Shown: positions 20,661-30,672 of the stretch, in pieces
Position numbering within the stretch: position 1 is the stretch's first letter
Layout of the letters: the number at the start of each line of letters is the position of its first letter
Assembly (NCBI RefSeq): GCF_002980625.1
Contig: NZ_PVLR01000016.1
Location: 62,001-126,000 of the forward strand
Length of the DNA stretch: 64,000 bases
Direction: 5' to 3'
Source of the DNA: Malikia spinosa
Lineage (GTDB): Bacteria > Pseudomonadota > Gammaproteobacteria > Burkholderiales > Burkholderiaceae_C
The notes under the pieces: generated by a model
Seen by the model: the letters and a program-made list of their open reading frames with translations, nothing else
Databases searched by the model: none
What the model was told of the DNA's origin: nothing
Translations under genes and position numbers: made by a program

Positions 20661-22304
20661 ATGAAATCCACCCGCCAGTTCCTGTTCCGCAGCCTGCTCG
20701 CTGCCGCCCTCATGTCAGCCTTCGGGGCTCATGCTGGCGACTCCGCCCCGCCAGTGCCTCAGGCCCAGCTGATTGGTCGCTTCGCCGATGGCGTCTCGGC
20801 CGGTACCGCCGAGATCGTGGCCTTTCATGCCGCCAGCCGCTCGGCGTTCATCACGGTGGACCGCCGCAACCAGCCCTCCTCCTTTCAGCGGGTCAGCCTG
20901 CGCGGCCTGAGCAGCAGCGCCTTGGCCAATCCGGTCCAGGCCAGCAACCTGACCAGCGGGGCCATCACTTCGGTGGCCAGCCATGTCAACGGCAATGGAT
21001 TCAGCGCTGGCGGGGTGCAATCGCTGGATATCGCCGGCGATCTGCTGGCGATCGCGGTGCAGGCCAGCCCCAAGACCGATCCGGGCCTGGTGGCCTTCTA
21101 CCGCCTCGATGCGCAAGGCAATGCCAGCTTCCTGAAGAAGGTGAACGTGGGCAGCCTGCCCGACGGCCTGAAGTTCAGCCCCGACGGCAGCCAGCTGGTG
21201 GTGGCCAACGAAGGCGAGCTCAGTGCGACCTTCGCCACCGACGGCATCGACCCCGTGGGCAGCATCTCGATCATCCCGGTCAAGCAGGGCATGCCCGCTG
21301 ACCAGGCCGTCACGCTCGATTTCTCGGACTTCAATGCCGGTGCCAAGCGATCGATCGAGCTGCCGGCGGCAGTGCGCATTGGCCGCATCGGCGCCAGCGT
21401 GGCGCAAGACATGGAACCCGAATATGTCAGCATCAGCGCCGACAGCAGCCGGGCCTATGTCACCCTGCAGGAGAACAATGCCGTGGCGGTGGTGAACCTG
21501 CGCCAGCCCCACATCGAGCGCTTGCTGCCGATGGGCATCAAGGACCATGGCCTCGCGCGCAACGCGCTGGCCGCATCGGACCAGGTCGAGCCGCCGTTCA
21601 AGCTCAAGTCCTACAACCAGTTGTTTGGCTTGTACATGCCCGACGGCATTGCCACCTTCCGGGTCAATGGCAGCGAGTATTTCATCACCGCCAACGAAGG
21701 CGATGACCGGGACGATTTTCAGAAGCCGGGCGAAACCGCTCGCGTGCGCAGCCTGGCGCTGGACGCCGCCGCCTTCCCCGATGCAGCAGCACTGCAGGCC
21801 AACCACGAATTGGGCCGCCTGAACGTGTTCAACACCATGGGGCGCAACAGCCAGGGGCAGTACGAGAAGCTCCATACCCTGGGCGGGCGCTCGTTCTCGA
21901 TCCACAACGCCCGCACCGGCGCGCAGGTCTACGAGTCCGGCTCGGAACTGGAAAGCCTGGCCTACTCCAAGCTGGATGCCAGCCTGCTCGGCCACGCCCA
22001 GGTCAAGGGCCGCCTGGACAACAAGGGCCCCGAGCCCGAGAGCGTCGTGGTGGGTCAGGTCGGCAGCAGGCTGTACGCCTTTGTCGGTCTGGAGCGCGCC
22101 AGCGCAATTGCGATCTATGACGTGAGCAAGCCGGCAGCGCCCCGCTTCGTGCAGTGGCTGCAAAACAGCACCGACCTGACCAATGGTGACCTGTCGCCCG
22201 AAGGGCTGGCCTTTGTGCCCGCCGCCCACAGCCCGACCGGCAACGCCCTGCTGCTGGCCGGTTACGAGGTGAGTGGCTCGCTGGCGGTGTACGAGATCAG
22301 GTAA
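20661..22304 (+). CDS. Secreted choice-of-anchor I / alkaline-phosphatase-like beta-propeller protein
   Basis: About 547 residues. MKSTRQFLFRSLLAAALMSAFGAHA is a signal peptide with cleavage after AHA, which decides the ATG at 20661 over upstream ATG codons. The mature protein has repeated propeller-type strands: LPDGLKFSPDGSQLVVANEGE, EPEYVSISADSSRAYVTLQENN, YMPDGIATFRVNGSEYFITANEGDDRD and EPESVVVGQVGSRLYAFVGLER. This pattern is the choice-of-anchor I domain found in many secreted or surface proteins annotated as alkaline phosphatase-like. No anchor is visible at the C-terminus (ends LAVYEIR), so it is probably periplasmic or secreted. Enzymatic function not demonstrable from sequence. Confidence 0.82.
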   Translation: MKSTRQFLFRSLLAAALMSAFGAHAGDSAPPVPQAQLIGRFADGVSAGTAEIVAFHAASRSAFITVDRRNQPSSFQRVSLRGLSSSALANPVQASNLTSGAITSVASHVNGNGFSAGGVQSLDIAGDLLAIAVQASPKTDPGLVAFYRLDAQGNASFLKKVNVGSLPDGLKFSPDGSQLVVANEGELSATFATDGIDPVGSISIIPVKQGMPADQAVTLDFSDFNAGAKRSIELPAAVRIGRIGASVAQDMEPEYVSISADSSRAYVTLQENNAVAVVNLRQPHIERLLPMGIKDHGLARNALAASDQVEPPFKLKSYNQLFGLYMPDGIATFRVNGSEYFITANEGDDRDDFQKPGETARVRSLALDAAAFPDAAALQANHELGRLNVFNTMGRNSQGQYEKLHTLGGRSFSIHNARTGAQVYESGSELESLAYSKLDASLLGHAQVKGRLDNKGPEPESVVVGQVGSRLYAFVGLERASAIAIYDVSKPAAPRFVQWLQNSTDLTNGDLSPEGLAFVPAAHSPTGNALLLAGYEVSGSLAVYEIR

Positions 22305-22330
22305 GGCCCAGCCGCCAGCCGCCCCAGCCG

Positions 22331-22777
22331 CTATTGCATGACAAAGTCGACCGACCAGGCATGGCTGCCCAGGTGGGTCGAGGTGATGGTCGCCGTGCAG
22401 ACCGCGCCGCCACTGCCCTTGGCGGTCTTGTTCCACTGCGGGACCTTGTAGCCGCCGGGCTTGAGCGCGTTGACAAAGCTGGTGCCGAATACGCACTGCC
22501 TGGAACCGATCCGGTAGCGGACATTGGCAAAATTGACGTCCGGATTGATCAAGCTGGTGACGACATAGACATCGAAGCCCGACTTCGACACCGTGGCGGC
22601 CGGTTTCGGCGTCGCGTTGGCATGAGTGCTGGCTTCGTTGCTGCCGATGACCTGATAGCTGGCATCGGCAACGGTGTTGCGGTTCTTGAAGGTGATCGTG
22701 ACGGGCGGACCGGCCAGCGCGGCAGCTGCCCAGAGCAGGCTGCTGGCGGCGAGCGCTTGAATGCGAATGCGGGACAT
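22331..22777 (-). CDS. Small secreted protein of unknown function
   Basis: 148 residues. The first 23 residues (MSRIRIQALAASSLLWAAAA then LAG) are a signal peptide, which favours ATG 22777; the frame extends to 22849 but the extra residues are hydrophilic. The mature part is beta-rich: VTITFKNRNTVADASYQVIG, YVVTSLINPDVNFANVRYRI, and has two Cys (RQCVFG and GAVCTATI) that could form a disulfide. The overall look is of a small periplasmic or extracellular beta-sandwich. No family was recognised. Convergent with the preceding plus-strand gene. Confidence 0.65.
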   Translation of the reverse strand: MSRIRIQALAASSLLWAAAALAGPPVTITFKNRNTVADASYQVIGSNEASTHANATPKPAATVSKSGFDVYVVTSLINPDVNFANVRYRIGSRQCVFGTSFVNALKPGGYKVPQWNKTAKGSGGAVCTATITSTHLGSHAWSVDFVMQ

Positions 22778-22845
22778 GGCGGCCAACGGCAATGAGGAGT
22801 CGATAGCCTTGAGTCTAGTCCCAGCCGCTACTTTGGGACCAGGCT

Positions 22846-24552
22846 TCAAGAATGGCTCTGGGTCGGGGCTGGCTTGCCGTCCAGCTTGAGCATCCGGTAA
22901 TTGAACTGGCGCAAGGTCAGCCCCAGGGCCTGGGCCGCACGCGATCGATTGCCTGCCTGCTGGCGCAACGCTTCCTGCAGATCGGACAGCGCATGGGAGC
23001 CCGCCGGCAGATAGGGGCGCACGGTGTAGCTGCCGGTTGCAGGACTGCGTGGCAGACGGTCGTTCTCAATGGCACGGGCGCGCAGCGCCTCCGCAGGCGA
23101 AGCGCGAGGCAGGAAGCGCTCGATGTCGACGGCCTCCAGCACCGCCTTGTCACCGAGCAGCACCATGCGCTCGATCAGGTTGGCCAGCTCGCGGATGTTG
23201 CCAGGCCAGGAATGGGCCTGCAGCCTGTGCAAGGCGCTTGAGCTCAGGTTGACGTTGCGCTGGTTCTCCTGGTTGAAGCGGTTGAGGAAATGAATCGCCA
23301 GTGCGTGGATGTCGGTGCTGCGCTCGCGCAAGGCCGGCAGCTGGATCGGGATCACGTTGAGCCGGTAGTACAGGTCTTCGCGAAAAGCCCCCAAGGCGAC
23401 TTCATGCGCCAGATCGCGGTTGGTGGCGGCCACCAGCCTGACATCGATGCGCAGCTCGCGCTTGCCACCCAGGCGCACGAGGGTGCCCTCCTGCAGGGTA
23501 CGCAACAGCTTGGTCTGCATGGACAGCGGCAGCTCGCCGATCTCGTCCAGGAAGATGGTGCCCCTGTCGGCCTGCTCGAACAGGCCGGCGCGCGCACCGA
23601 CTGCCCCGGTGAAGGCGCCCTTTTCGTAGCCGAACAACTCGGACTCGAACAGGGTTTCAGGAATGGCCGCGCAATTGACCTTGATGAAGGGCTGGTCGCG
23701 CCGCGAACTGGCCAGGTGCAGCGCACGGGCGAACATCTCCTTGCCGGTACCCGACTCTCCGAGCAGCAGCACGGTGGCTTTCGTGGCGGCCACCTGCTCG
23801 AGTTCGGCGATCGAGCGCAGCAAGGCCGGGGCCGTGCCCACGATGCCATAGCGAGCCGGCGAGGCTTCCAGCGCCTGCGTGAGCGCCATGTTCTGTGCTT
23901 CGAGGGAGCGGGTACGCTGCTCCACCGTGAAGCGCAGCTCGAGCAACTGCCCGATCAGCGTGGCGAGGATGCCCAGGATCGACAGGTCGTCGGCCAGCGA
24001 GCGAAAGCGATGCCGGATGCGATGGCAGGCCAGCACTCCCACGGTCGAGAGCCCGACCCGCACGGGCATGGCAATGAAGGAGACCGGACCCGGCGGCAAG
24101 TCATCGCGCGGCACCGTGCGGCACAGGAAAGTCGGTTCATGGTCGATGTCCTGCACGATGATCAGTTGGCCGGTGGCCAGCACCCGGCCCGTGATGCCCT
24201 CGCCTCTGCGAAAGCGCCCCCGCTCGCACTCTGGCTGGGTGAGTCCGTAGGCATAGCGGATGCTGGCCGAAGTCACCTGCAGGCTGCTGCCGGGCGGCAG
24301 CTCCATGATGGCCTCGAGGTTGTCGGCCAGCAGGATCCGCCCGCGGTTGAGGCCGAGCAGTTCGGAGCACAGGTGCAGCATCTCCCGCAGCACCAGGTCC
24401 GGCGCCAGGCTCTTGCCGATATGCTTCATCACCTCGCGCATCAGCAGCATTTCCTGCGCGCGCCAGTTGCCGGCACTCGCAGCCGCCTCGGCAGCAGGCT
24501 GGCCCGGCAGGTCAGGGGTCACGGCAGGGCTGTGCATGCGCGCCGGTGCCAT
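22846..24552 (-). CDS. NifA-like sigma-54-dependent activator (GAF-AAA+-Fis)
   Basis: 568 residues. Residues about 30-200 form a GAF sensor domain. The AAA+ sigma-54 activator follows: Walker [18 protein letters not shown] near 265-280, then [16 protein letters not shown] with an intact GAFTGA loop for contacting sigma-54, Walker [14 protein letters not shown], and R-finger region. The C-terminal about 50 residues are a Fis HTH ([20 protein letters not shown]). The start ATG directly abuts the cynS stop codon, so it is the last gene of the cyanase operon. A -24/-12 promoter at the head of that operon makes it the probable cognate, autoregulating activator. Confidence 0.92.
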   Translation of the reverse strand: MAPARMHSPAVTPDLPGQPAAEAAASAGNWRAQEMLLMREVMKHIGKSLAPDLVLREMLHLCSELLGLNRGRILLADNLEAIMELPPGSSLQVTSASIRYAYGLTQPECERGRFRRGEGITGRVLATGQLIIVQDIDHEPTFLCRTVPRDDLPPGPVSFIAMPVRVGLSTVGVLACHRIRHRFRSLADDLSILGILATLIGQLLELRFTVEQRTRSLEAQNMALTQALEASPARYGIVGTAPALLRSIAELEQVAATKATVLLLGESGTGKEMFARALHLASSRRDQPFIKVNCAAIPETLFESELFGYEKGAFTGAVGARAGLFEQADRGTIFLDEIGELPLSMQTKLLRTLQEGTLVRLGGKRELRIDVRLVAATNRDLAHEVALGAFREDLYYRLNVIPIQLPALRERSTDIHALAIHFLNRFNQENQRNVNLSSSALHRLQAHSWPGNIRELANLIERMVLLGDKAVLEAVDIERFLPRASPAEALRARAIENDRLPRSPATGSYTVRPYLPAGSHALSDLQEALRQQAGNRSRAAQALGLTLRQFNYRMLKLDGKPAPTQSHS

Positions 24553-24996
24553 TCAGTACTGCTTGTAGGGCAGGAACTTGCCGGACAGCACCACATTGAC
24601 CCGGTCGCCCTTGGGGTCCTCCTGACGCTGGATGTCCATGCTGAAGTCGATCGCGCTCATGATGCCGTCGCCAAACTCCTCGTGGATCAGCTCCTTGATC
24701 GTGCTGCCGTAGACGCTGACGATTTCGTACCAGCGGTAGATCAGCGGATCGGTCGGTACCGGCGTCGGCAGCGACCCCTTGTACGGCACCACCTGCAGCC
24801 ATTTGCGTTCCTCTTCAGTGAGGTCGAAGATGTCGCCGATGATGGCGGCCTGGGCGGCATCAAAGGTCATCTGGCCCAGGCAGCCGGCGGTCGTCCACTC
24901 CTTGGACAGGCCGACCTGCTGGGCCACCTGTTCCCACTTGATGCCCTTGGCTACCTTGGTGCTGATGATCTTTTCGGTGACGTCGATGCGGTTCAT
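24553..24996 (-). CDS. cynS: Cyanate hydratase (cyanase)
   Basis: 147 residues, the usual cyanase length. The enzyme decamer converts cyanate plus bicarbonate to carbamate and CO2, giving ammonia. The helical N-terminal domain (about 1-80) is followed by the catalytic region: Arg and Glu in PLIYRWYEIVSVYGSTIKEL and Ser in GDGIMSAIDFS, matching Arg96, Glu99 and Ser122 of the E. coli enzyme. The end SGKFLPYKQY is typical. It lies 59 bases after an NrtD-type ATPase gene and immediately before the sigma-54 activator. Confidence 0.97.
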   Translation of the reverse strand: MNRIDVTEKIISTKVAKGIKWEQVAQQVGLSKEWTTAGCLGQMTFDAAQAAIIGDIFDLTEEERKWLQVVPYKGSLPTPVPTDPLIYRWYEIVSVYGSTIKELIHEEFGDGIMSAIDFSMDIQRQEDPKGDRVNVVLSGKFLPYKQY

Positions 24997-25055
24997 GAGG
25001 ACTCCAGTCTTGATGAAGGAAAGAAAATAGTGGCCAGGAAAAAGTTGGGGACGGC

Positions 25056-25937
25056 TCAGTGCGCCTTCGCCCGCGAAACAAGAAAGTCGACGATGTGGTT
25101 GCGCAGCTCGTAGTAGCCATCGAGGTGATGCAGGGTGGCCCGGGTGCGCTCGCGGGGCAGCGGGTTGACCACCACCTCGGCGATGCCGCCCGGCTTGTAG
25201 CCCGCGGCGGTCTCGGCGCCGTTGCTCATCAGCAGGATGCGGTCAGCCAGCAGGATCGCTTCATCCACATCGTGGGTGATCATGAACACCGTCTGCTGGG
25301 TCTCGCGCACGATGGCCATCAGCTCGTCCTGGATCGTGCCGCGCGTCAGCGCATCCAGGGCACCAAAGGGCTCGTCGAGCAACAGCATCTTGGGCTGGAT
25401 CGAGAAGGCGCGGGCAATGCCTACCCGCTGCTTCATGCCGCCTGACAACTGACTGGGCTTCTTGTCGATCGCGTGCGACAGGCCCACCAGCTGGACGAAC
25501 TTCTCGACCTGCTGGTTGAGCCGAGCGCCAGGCCAGTCCGGCCAGCGCGACTTGACGGCGAAGGCAATGTTCTGGCGCACCGTCAACCACGGCATCAGGG
25601 CGTGCCCCTGGAACACGACGCCGCGCTCCAGGCTGGGCCCGACCATCTCGCGCGACTCCATGAAGACATGACCCGCAGTGGCGGTGTCCAGCCCTGCCAG
25701 CACGTTGAGCACCGTGGTCTTGCCGCAGCCCGAGTGACCGATGACGCAGACAAACTCGCCGCGGTCCAGCATGAAGGAGACATCGGCAAAGACCGGCTTG
25801 TCCGCCACGTAGGCCTTGCCGAGTCGTTCGACCTGAAGCAACGGAGTCTTCACGGGAGCCTTTCCTGCGCCTGCAGCGCCATCGGGGACGGGCGATGCGG
25901 CCTTGAGGCCACCGCCTGCCGAGGTATCAATCCACAT
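25056..25937 (-). CDS. ABC transporter ATP-binding protein, NrtD/TauB/SsuB type
   Basis: 293 residues with all ABC ATPase motifs: Walker A GHSGCGKTTVLN, Q-loop region VFQGHALMPWL, signature LSGGMKQRVGIARA, Walker B MLLLDEPFGALDALTR and the switch His in MITHDVDEA. The nearest relatives by pattern are nitrate/cyanate/sulfonate/taurine importers. A C-terminal extension (from about 255) is YELRNHIVDFLVSRAKA, seen in NrtD/CynD proteins. Its start overlaps the permease gene by 11 bases. Together with NrtA- and NrtB-type partners it forms an importer for a small anion, plausibly cyanate or a cyanate-yielding compound. Confidence 0.92.
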   Translation of the reverse strand: MWIDTSAGGGLKAASPVPDGAAGAGKAPVKTPLLQVERLGKAYVADKPVFADVSFMLDRGEFVCVIGHSGCGKTTVLNVLAGLDTATAGHVFMESREMVGPSLERGVVFQGHALMPWLTVRQNIAFAVKSRWPDWPGARLNQQVEKFVQLVGLSHAIDKKPSQLSGGMKQRVGIARAFSIQPKMLLLDEPFGALDALTRGTIQDELMAIVRETQQTVFMITHDVDEAILLADRILLMSNGAETAAGYKPGGIAEVVVNPLPRERTRATLHHLDGYYELRNHIVDFLVSRAKAH

Positions 25938-26793
25938 AGGTCACCGCCTTTTGCAGTCGGCCAAAGGCCAGGTCGAGCAGCATGCCCACCACGCCGATCA
26001 CCAGCACGGCAAAGATCACATTGCTCAGGGAGAGGTTGTTCCACTCGTTCCAGACGAAGTAGCCGATACCCGTGCTGCCCACCAGCATCTCGGCCGCCAC
26101 GATCACCAGCCAGGCAATGCCCATGCTGATGCGCATGCCGGTGAGGATGGTCGGTGCCGCAGCCGGCAGGATCACCTGCAGTGCCTTGCGCAAGGGGCTG
26201 ACCTCCAGGGTGGCGGCCACGTTCAGCCACTCCTTCTTGACCGCAGCCACGCCAAAGGCGGTGTTCACCAGCATCGGCCAGATCGAGCAGATGAAGATCA
26301 CGAAGATCCCGCTGAGGGTCGAGTCCTTGATAGTGTAGAGCGCCAGCGGCATCCAGGCCAGCGGACTGATGGGCTTGAGAACCTGGATGAAGGGATCGAG
26401 CGCCCGGTGCAACAGGGGTGACATCCCGATCACGAAGCCCAGCGGGACCGCGACCAGACAGGCCAGGCCGAAACCCAGCGCCACGCGGCCCAGCGAATGC
26501 GCCAGCTGGATGCCGACGCCCTTGTCGTTGGGACCGTTGTCGTAGAACGGCCGGGAAAGATGCGACCACGCCGTCTGCCCCATCTGGCCCAGCGTGGGAA
26601 AGCCATCGGCCTTGATGGCCGACGGGTCCTGCCCCATCATCTGCGCGTACTCGATCTGCGCCGGCGTCAGGCCAGCCGCGCTGGCGGTGGCCCCCGAGGT
26701 CGCGGTAGCGGCGTACCAGAGGCCGAGAATGACCAGCAGGATCAGACCCGACAGCAAACCGGCTCGCAGCTTCAGGTGGTTGGCGACACTCAT
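25927..26793 (-). CDS. ABC transporter permease, NrtB type
   Basis: About 288 residues: an N-terminal helix (LLSGLILLVILGLWYAATAT), an extracytoplasmic loop of about 70 residues including MMGQDPSAIKADGFPTLGQM, then five core helices of the BPD_transp_1 domain. The EAA loop is in the cytoplasmic stretch FGVAAVKKEWLNVAATLEVS with PLRKALQVILPAAAPTILTG after it. ATG 26793 (MSVANHLKLR) is preferred; it lies one base after the stop codon of the binding-protein gene. Forms a homodimeric channel with the adjacent ATPase. Confidence 0.92.
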   Translation of the reverse strand: MSVANHLKLRAGLLSGLILLVILGLWYAATATSGATASAAGLTPAQIEYAQMMGQDPSAIKADGFPTLGQMGQTAWSHLSRPFYDNGPNDKGVGIQLAHSLGRVALGFGLACLVAVPLGFVIGMSPLLHRALDPFIQVLKPISPLAWMPLALYTIKDSTLSGIFVIFICSIWPMLVNTAFGVAAVKKEWLNVAATLEVSPLRKALQVILPAAAPTILTGMRISMGIAWLVIVAAEMLVGSTGIGYFVWNEWNNLSLSNVIFAVLVIGVVGMLLDLAFGRLQKAVTYVD

Positions 26794-26794
26794 C

Positions 26795-28186
26795 TCACAC
26801 CGCCTTTCGGATGGCAAAGCTCTTCAGATAAGCGTCGGCCTTGGCGGCATCGAACTCCTTGCCCATCACCTTGAACTTGGGCGAGACCGCAGCCGGTGCC
26901 GGCTGCCCGAGCTCCTTCATGTGCTTTCTGGCATCGGTCATCAGGAACACCTTTTCGGCAATCTGCCGGTAGTTCACATCGCCCTTGAGGTAGCCCCAGC
27001 GTTGCATCTGCGTGAGCATCCACACCGCCATGCTGTCCCAGGGCATCGGATCAAAGTCGGCGCGCGACGGGACGTTCTGCACATTGCCCAGGCCGTCGGC
27101 AAAGCGGCCGGTCAGCACCTGCTTGACCACCACCTCGGGCTGGTTCAGGTACTGAGGCTTGGAGATGACGCCCGCAATCAGCTCGCGGTTCTTGGGTCCG
27201 CGGGCCATGGCCGCTGCGGTCAGCACGGCGCGGTAGAGCGCGGCAAAGGTGTTCGGATTCTTCTGCACGAACTCGGCGCTGGTGCCGAAGGCGCAGCAAG
27301 GATGGCCGTCCCAGATCTCCTTGGTCAGCAGGTGGATGAAGCCCACCTCCTCGTAGACCGCGCGCTGGTTGAAGGGGTCAGGCCCCAGGAAGCCATCGAT
27401 GTTGCCGGCACGCAGGTTGGCCACCATCTCGGCTGGCGGCACCACGCGCAGCTGGACATCGGTGTCCGGGTTCAGGCCGGCCTCGGCCAGGTAGTAGCGC
27501 AACAGGAAGTTGTGCATGCTGAACTCGAACGGAATGGCAAACTTGAAGCCCTTCCAGTGCTTCGGGTCGCGGTTGTTCTTGTGCTTGAGCGCCAGGGTGA
27601 TGGCCTGACCGTTGACGTTCTGAATCGTCGCCACCTGCATCGGCTTGGCGCTCGAACCCAGGCCGAGCGAAATCGACAGGGGCATCGGGCTCAGGAAATG
27701 CGAGGCGTCGTACTCGTTGTTGAGCATCTTGTCGCGCACCAGGGCCCAGCCCGCGGTCTTGCTGAGCTCCACGTTCAGACCTTGCTGCTGGTAGAAGCCC
27801 AGCGGGTGCGCCATGATCAGGGGCGTGGCGCAGGTGATGGGAATGAAGCCGATTTTCAGATCGGTCTTCTCGAGCGATCCCTTGTCCTGAGCCATGGCTT
27901 GCAGGCTGCTCAGGGGCAGCACGCTGGCAATGGCCGCCATGGCCGTGCGCTGCCCGACGGCACTGAGGAAGGCGCGTCGGGTGGCCTCCAGCGGAAAGAG
28001 CGCCTTGACCGCAGCCGCTTCGATGAAGTCGCGCGACAGCGTTTCCACATCGGTGGCGCGTGCTTCGGTCGCTGCCAGCGCGGCAGCGTCATGCTCGGCA
28101 ACGCTGGCGTGTTGGCTACAGGTGCAGCCGCCCAGTCGGGAAACCGGCGAATACGGGCGATAGATGTTGTCGTCAGAGTTCGTCAT
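26795..28186 (-). CDS. CmpA/NrtA-family substrate-binding protein with Tat-type signal and N-terminal extension
   Basis: About 463 residues. The first about 70 residues are an unusual hydrophilic extension holding CTCSQHASVAEHD, before a twin-arginine motif in EATRRAFLSAVGQR and a hydrophobic run ending LQAMAQ. The mature part is a two-lobed NrtA-type binding protein: KIGFIPITCATPLIMAHPLG, then GNIDGFLGPDPFNQRAVYEE. Tat export implies folding or cofactor loading in the cytoplasm. Nitrate, bicarbonate or cyanate binders are in this family; the adjacent cynS favours cyanate or a related anion. Start chosen at ATG 28186, with GAGGG upstream. Confidence 0.88.
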   Translation of the reverse strand: MTNSDDNIYRPYSPVSRLGGCTCSQHASVAEHDAAALAATEARATDVETLSRDFIEAAAVKALFPLEATRRAFLSAVGQRTAMAAIASVLPLSSLQAMAQDKGSLEKTDLKIGFIPITCATPLIMAHPLGFYQQQGLNVELSKTAGWALVRDKMLNNEYDASHFLSPMPLSISLGLGSSAKPMQVATIQNVNGQAITLALKHKNNRDPKHWKGFKFAIPFEFSMHNFLLRYYLAEAGLNPDTDVQLRVVPPAEMVANLRAGNIDGFLGPDPFNQRAVYEEVGFIHLLTKEIWDGHPCCAFGTSAEFVQKNPNTFAALYRAVLTAAAMARGPKNRELIAGVISKPQYLNQPEVVVKQVLTGRFADGLGNVQNVPSRADFDPMPWDSMAVWMLTQMQRWGYLKGDVNYRQIAEKVFLMTDARKHMKELGQPAPAAVSPKFKVMGKEFDAAKADAYLKSFAIRKAV

Positions 28187-28235
28187 GGCGTGGCCCTCGG
28201 TCAAACAGTGAAAAAATGGATCGGCTTGGTCTGGC

Positions 28236-29492
28236 TCAATGCAGGGTCAGCGGCATCGACGTGGTCTTGACTCGCACCGCCATGGGGCGAACCTGATAGG
28301 GCTGCGGCTCACCCCCACAGATTTGCGCCGCAATGGTCTTGGCCTGGCGGGCAATCGGCTCGATGTAGCGGCTGGCCTGGCCCTCAACGGTGATGCAGTC
28401 GCCCAGTGCATAGATACCTGCCTGGCTGGTACGCAAGGTTTGTGCCTCGACGGCGATGCCCTGGTCCCAGCTCAAACCCGCCGTGCGGGCCAGGCGCGAG
28501 GGCGTATGCAAGCCCGTGGCGGCAATCAGCTGGTCGGCCTCGAACACCTGACCGCAACGGGTGCTCACGCGGATGCGCCCTTGCACCCGCTCTGCCGCAG
28601 CCAGCTGCACGTCGCCGACAAAGCGGATGGGCAGGCCTTGCCAGGCTTGCAGCACCTTCTGCCCTGCCTGCTCTGACTGCCAGCGCGCCAGCGGCTCGGT
28701 CTGGGTGTCGAGCAAGGTGACGCGATGCCCGCCCAAGGCCAGGTCGTTGGCGAGCTCGCTGCCGATCAGGCCCGCGCCCACGATCAGCAGCTCATGCGAG
28801 GCGCCGTCCAGGGCGGCGCGCAGCTTCTGGTAGACCGCCAGGTGGTTGATGCGCCAGCACAGTGAGGCAGCCAGCATGTCGGGCAGCACTGGCTCGGCGC
28901 CATGGGCGAGGACCAGATGGCTGTAGGGGACAGCGCCACGCGTGGTGCGCAACTGGCGCGTGGCCGGGCAGACACGCACCGCATGGGTGTGCGCCATCAG
29001 GTTCAGCCGCAGTCGGCTTGCCGCCTGCGCGCCGCTTTCCTTGACCAGCTGCCCGGGTGGCAGGCCGCGGGCCAGCGCCACCGACAACAGCGGCTTGTCA
29101 TACCTGTCGCCGGCGCATGCGCTCACCAGCGTAATCGGCAGCTCGGAATCGCGTGCACGCAGCGCCTCGGCCATCTGCCACCCGGCACTGCCGCCGCCCA
29201 CGATCACCACCGAACCCTCGGCGCCTTGGCCGGCTCTGCCCGCTCTGCCCACTTTGCGCGACCGCACCAGCGTGACCTGGCCCGCCTGTTGACGCAGCTG
29301 GTCCAGACAGGGTGCGACGTAAGGCACGAAGTCGTGCTTGCTCACGCCGCACAAGGGACAGACCCAGTCATCGGGAATGTCGGCCAGTCGGGTGCCGGGG
29401 GGCAGTCCCCCGTCGGCGTCACCCAGCGCTTCGTCGTAGACGTAGCCACAGGCCTCGCAGATGTACTGCTGGAAAGGAAGGGGGACCGTCAT
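28236..29492 (-). CDS. Rubredoxin fused to NAD(P)H:rubredoxin/FAD oxidoreductase
   Basis: 418 residues. Residues 8-58 are a rubredoxin: [14 protein letters not shown] and [13 protein letters not shown] carry the four Cys ligands for one Fe. After a basic linker comes a pyridine-nucleotide-disulfide-type flavoprotein: FAD Rossmann [15 protein letters not shown] near 95, NAD Rossmann [16 protein letters not shown] near 240, and the FAD-closing [12 protein letters not shown] near 365. The fusion makes an electron-transfer chain from NAD(P)H through FAD to Fe in one chain. The likely electron acceptor is the flavoprotein encoded just upstream (4-base overlap), whose stop and this start overlap. 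Confidence 0.92.
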   Translation of the reverse strand: MTVPLPFQQYICEACGYVYDEALGDADGGLPPGTRLADIPDDWVCPLCGVSKHDFVPYVAPCLDQLRQQAGQVTLVRSRKVGRAGRAGQGAEGSVVIVGGGSAGWQMAEALRARDSELPITLVSACAGDRYDKPLLSVALARGLPPGQLVKESGAQAASRLRLNLMAHTHAVRVCPATRQLRTTRGAVPYSHLVLAHGAEPVLPDMLAASLCWRINHLAVYQKLRAALDGASHELLIVGAGLIGSELANDLALGGHRVTLLDTQTEPLARWQSEQAGQKVLQAWQGLPIRFVGDVQLAAAERVQGRIRVSTRCGQVFEADQLIAATGLHTPSRLARTAGLSWDQGIAVEAQTLRTSQAGIYALGDCITVEGQASRYIEPIARQAKTIAAQICGGEPQPYQVRPMAVRVKTTSMPLTLH

Positions 29493-30640
29493 GCGGGCAT
29501 CTCCTCGGCGCTCAGGCGCGCGATCTCCTTGCGCAGGTGCTTGATGGCGGGCGTCACGATCGCGACAAAGTGCGACTCCCGCACGCGGCGCTGCACCTCG
29601 GAGCTCAGCAGGTAGCCGCGCGCGCCCTGATGCATCAGGGCCGACTGCGCCGCCCGCAGGCAGAGCTCGGCGCCATGCGCCCGCGCATCCAGCACGTCGA
29701 TGAAGAATTCCTGGCTGGTGTCGAACGGGGTTTCGGCCAGCTGCATGACCCGGGCCGTCAGCTCGTCGAGCTCGGCCTGCAAGGCGTCGGGTCGGTCATC
29801 AAGGAACTGGTTGACATGGCCCAGCTGCCCCTCGACAGCCCAGATCGAATCGATGGCGCCCTGGGTCACTCCCACCGCCATGCCGCACTGCAGCATCACG
29901 AAGGCCGCCCGGATGCTGGCGATGAAGGGCCGGGTGGGATCGGCGATCAGCTGGTCGGCGCCCACGAAATGCTCGGTCAGGCGCAGGGCATAGGTGCCCG
30001 TGCCCTCCATGCCCGAAAAGCTGGGGCATTCGCGCAACTCGACCCCTGGGGCGTCACAGTGCAGCAGGAACATGATTTCATGCGGCTCGCCGTCCGCGTC
30101 TGAATTCACGCTGGCAATGGCCCCGCAGTATTGGCCGGGCCCCAGGTTGCTGACCCAGGGCAGCGTACCGCTGACCCGATAGCCGCCCTCGACCGCGCGG
30201 GCACGCAGCAGCATGCCTTCGATCTGGGCGTAGCTCTTCATGGGGTTGGACAGCGCAGTGCCGCCCAGGCCCCGACCTTCGATATGCGCCTGCAACAGGC
30301 TGCCGGTCAAGGCGGGGTTGCCGCTTTGCTGCAGATACAGCCCGCACACGGCCTGGCACCACATCATGAAGCCGGTGGCTCCGCAGACGCGGGACACCTC
30401 GGCCATCGCCCGGATGGCCAGGCCATAGTCAGCGCCCTGGGTATCGGTATCGAGGTGGGCGCTCATGGCGCCGACCCTGGCCAGGTCGCGCATGATCAGC
30501 TGCGGATACAGGCCACGGTCGATGGCATCGACCTGCTGCTTCAAGGGGCCTTGTGCAATGGCCTCGATGGCTGCCATCAGGGCAGTAGGCGCCTCGGCCG
30601 AGGGCGATGCTAGGTGCTGGGGCATGTCAGCTGGGTTCAC
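29489..30640 (-). CDS. Acyl-CoA dehydrogenase-family flavoprotein
   Basis: 383 residues with the acyl-CoA dehydrogenase fold: N-terminal helical domain (about 20-130), middle beta domain ([18 protein letters not shown] then [18 protein letters not shown]) and C-terminal helical bundle. No catalytic Glu pattern of chain-length-specific dehydrogenases was identified, and no acyl-CoA pathway genes are near. Members of this family also act as flavin-dependent monooxygenases (DszC, SfnB/SfnC-like). With a rubredoxin reductase translationally coupled, an importer and cyanase downstream, an oxidising role on an imported small N- or S-compound is inferred. It follows osmC by 32 bases. Confidence 0.82.
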   Translation of the reverse strand: MNPADMPQHLASPSAEAPTALMAAIEAIAQGPLKQQVDAIDRGLYPQLIMRDLARVGAMSAHLDTDTQGADYGLAIRAMAEVSRVCGATGFMMWCQAVCGLYLQQSGNPALTGSLLQAHIEGRGLGGTALSNPMKSYAQIEGMLLRARAVEGGYRVSGTLPWVSNLGPGQYCGAIASVNSDADGEPHEIMFLLHCDAPGVELRECPSFSGMEGTGTYALRLTEHFVGADQLIADPTRPFIASIRAAFVMLQCGMAVGVTQGAIDSIWAVEGQLGHVNQFLDDRPDALQAELDELTARVMQLAETPFDTSQEFFIDVLDARAHGAELCLRAAQSALMHQGARGYLLSSEVQRRVRESHFVAIVTPAIKHLRKEIARLSAEEMPA

Positions 30641-30672
30641 GATGGACTCCTTGAGGCAGCAAGCGGTCGGCT

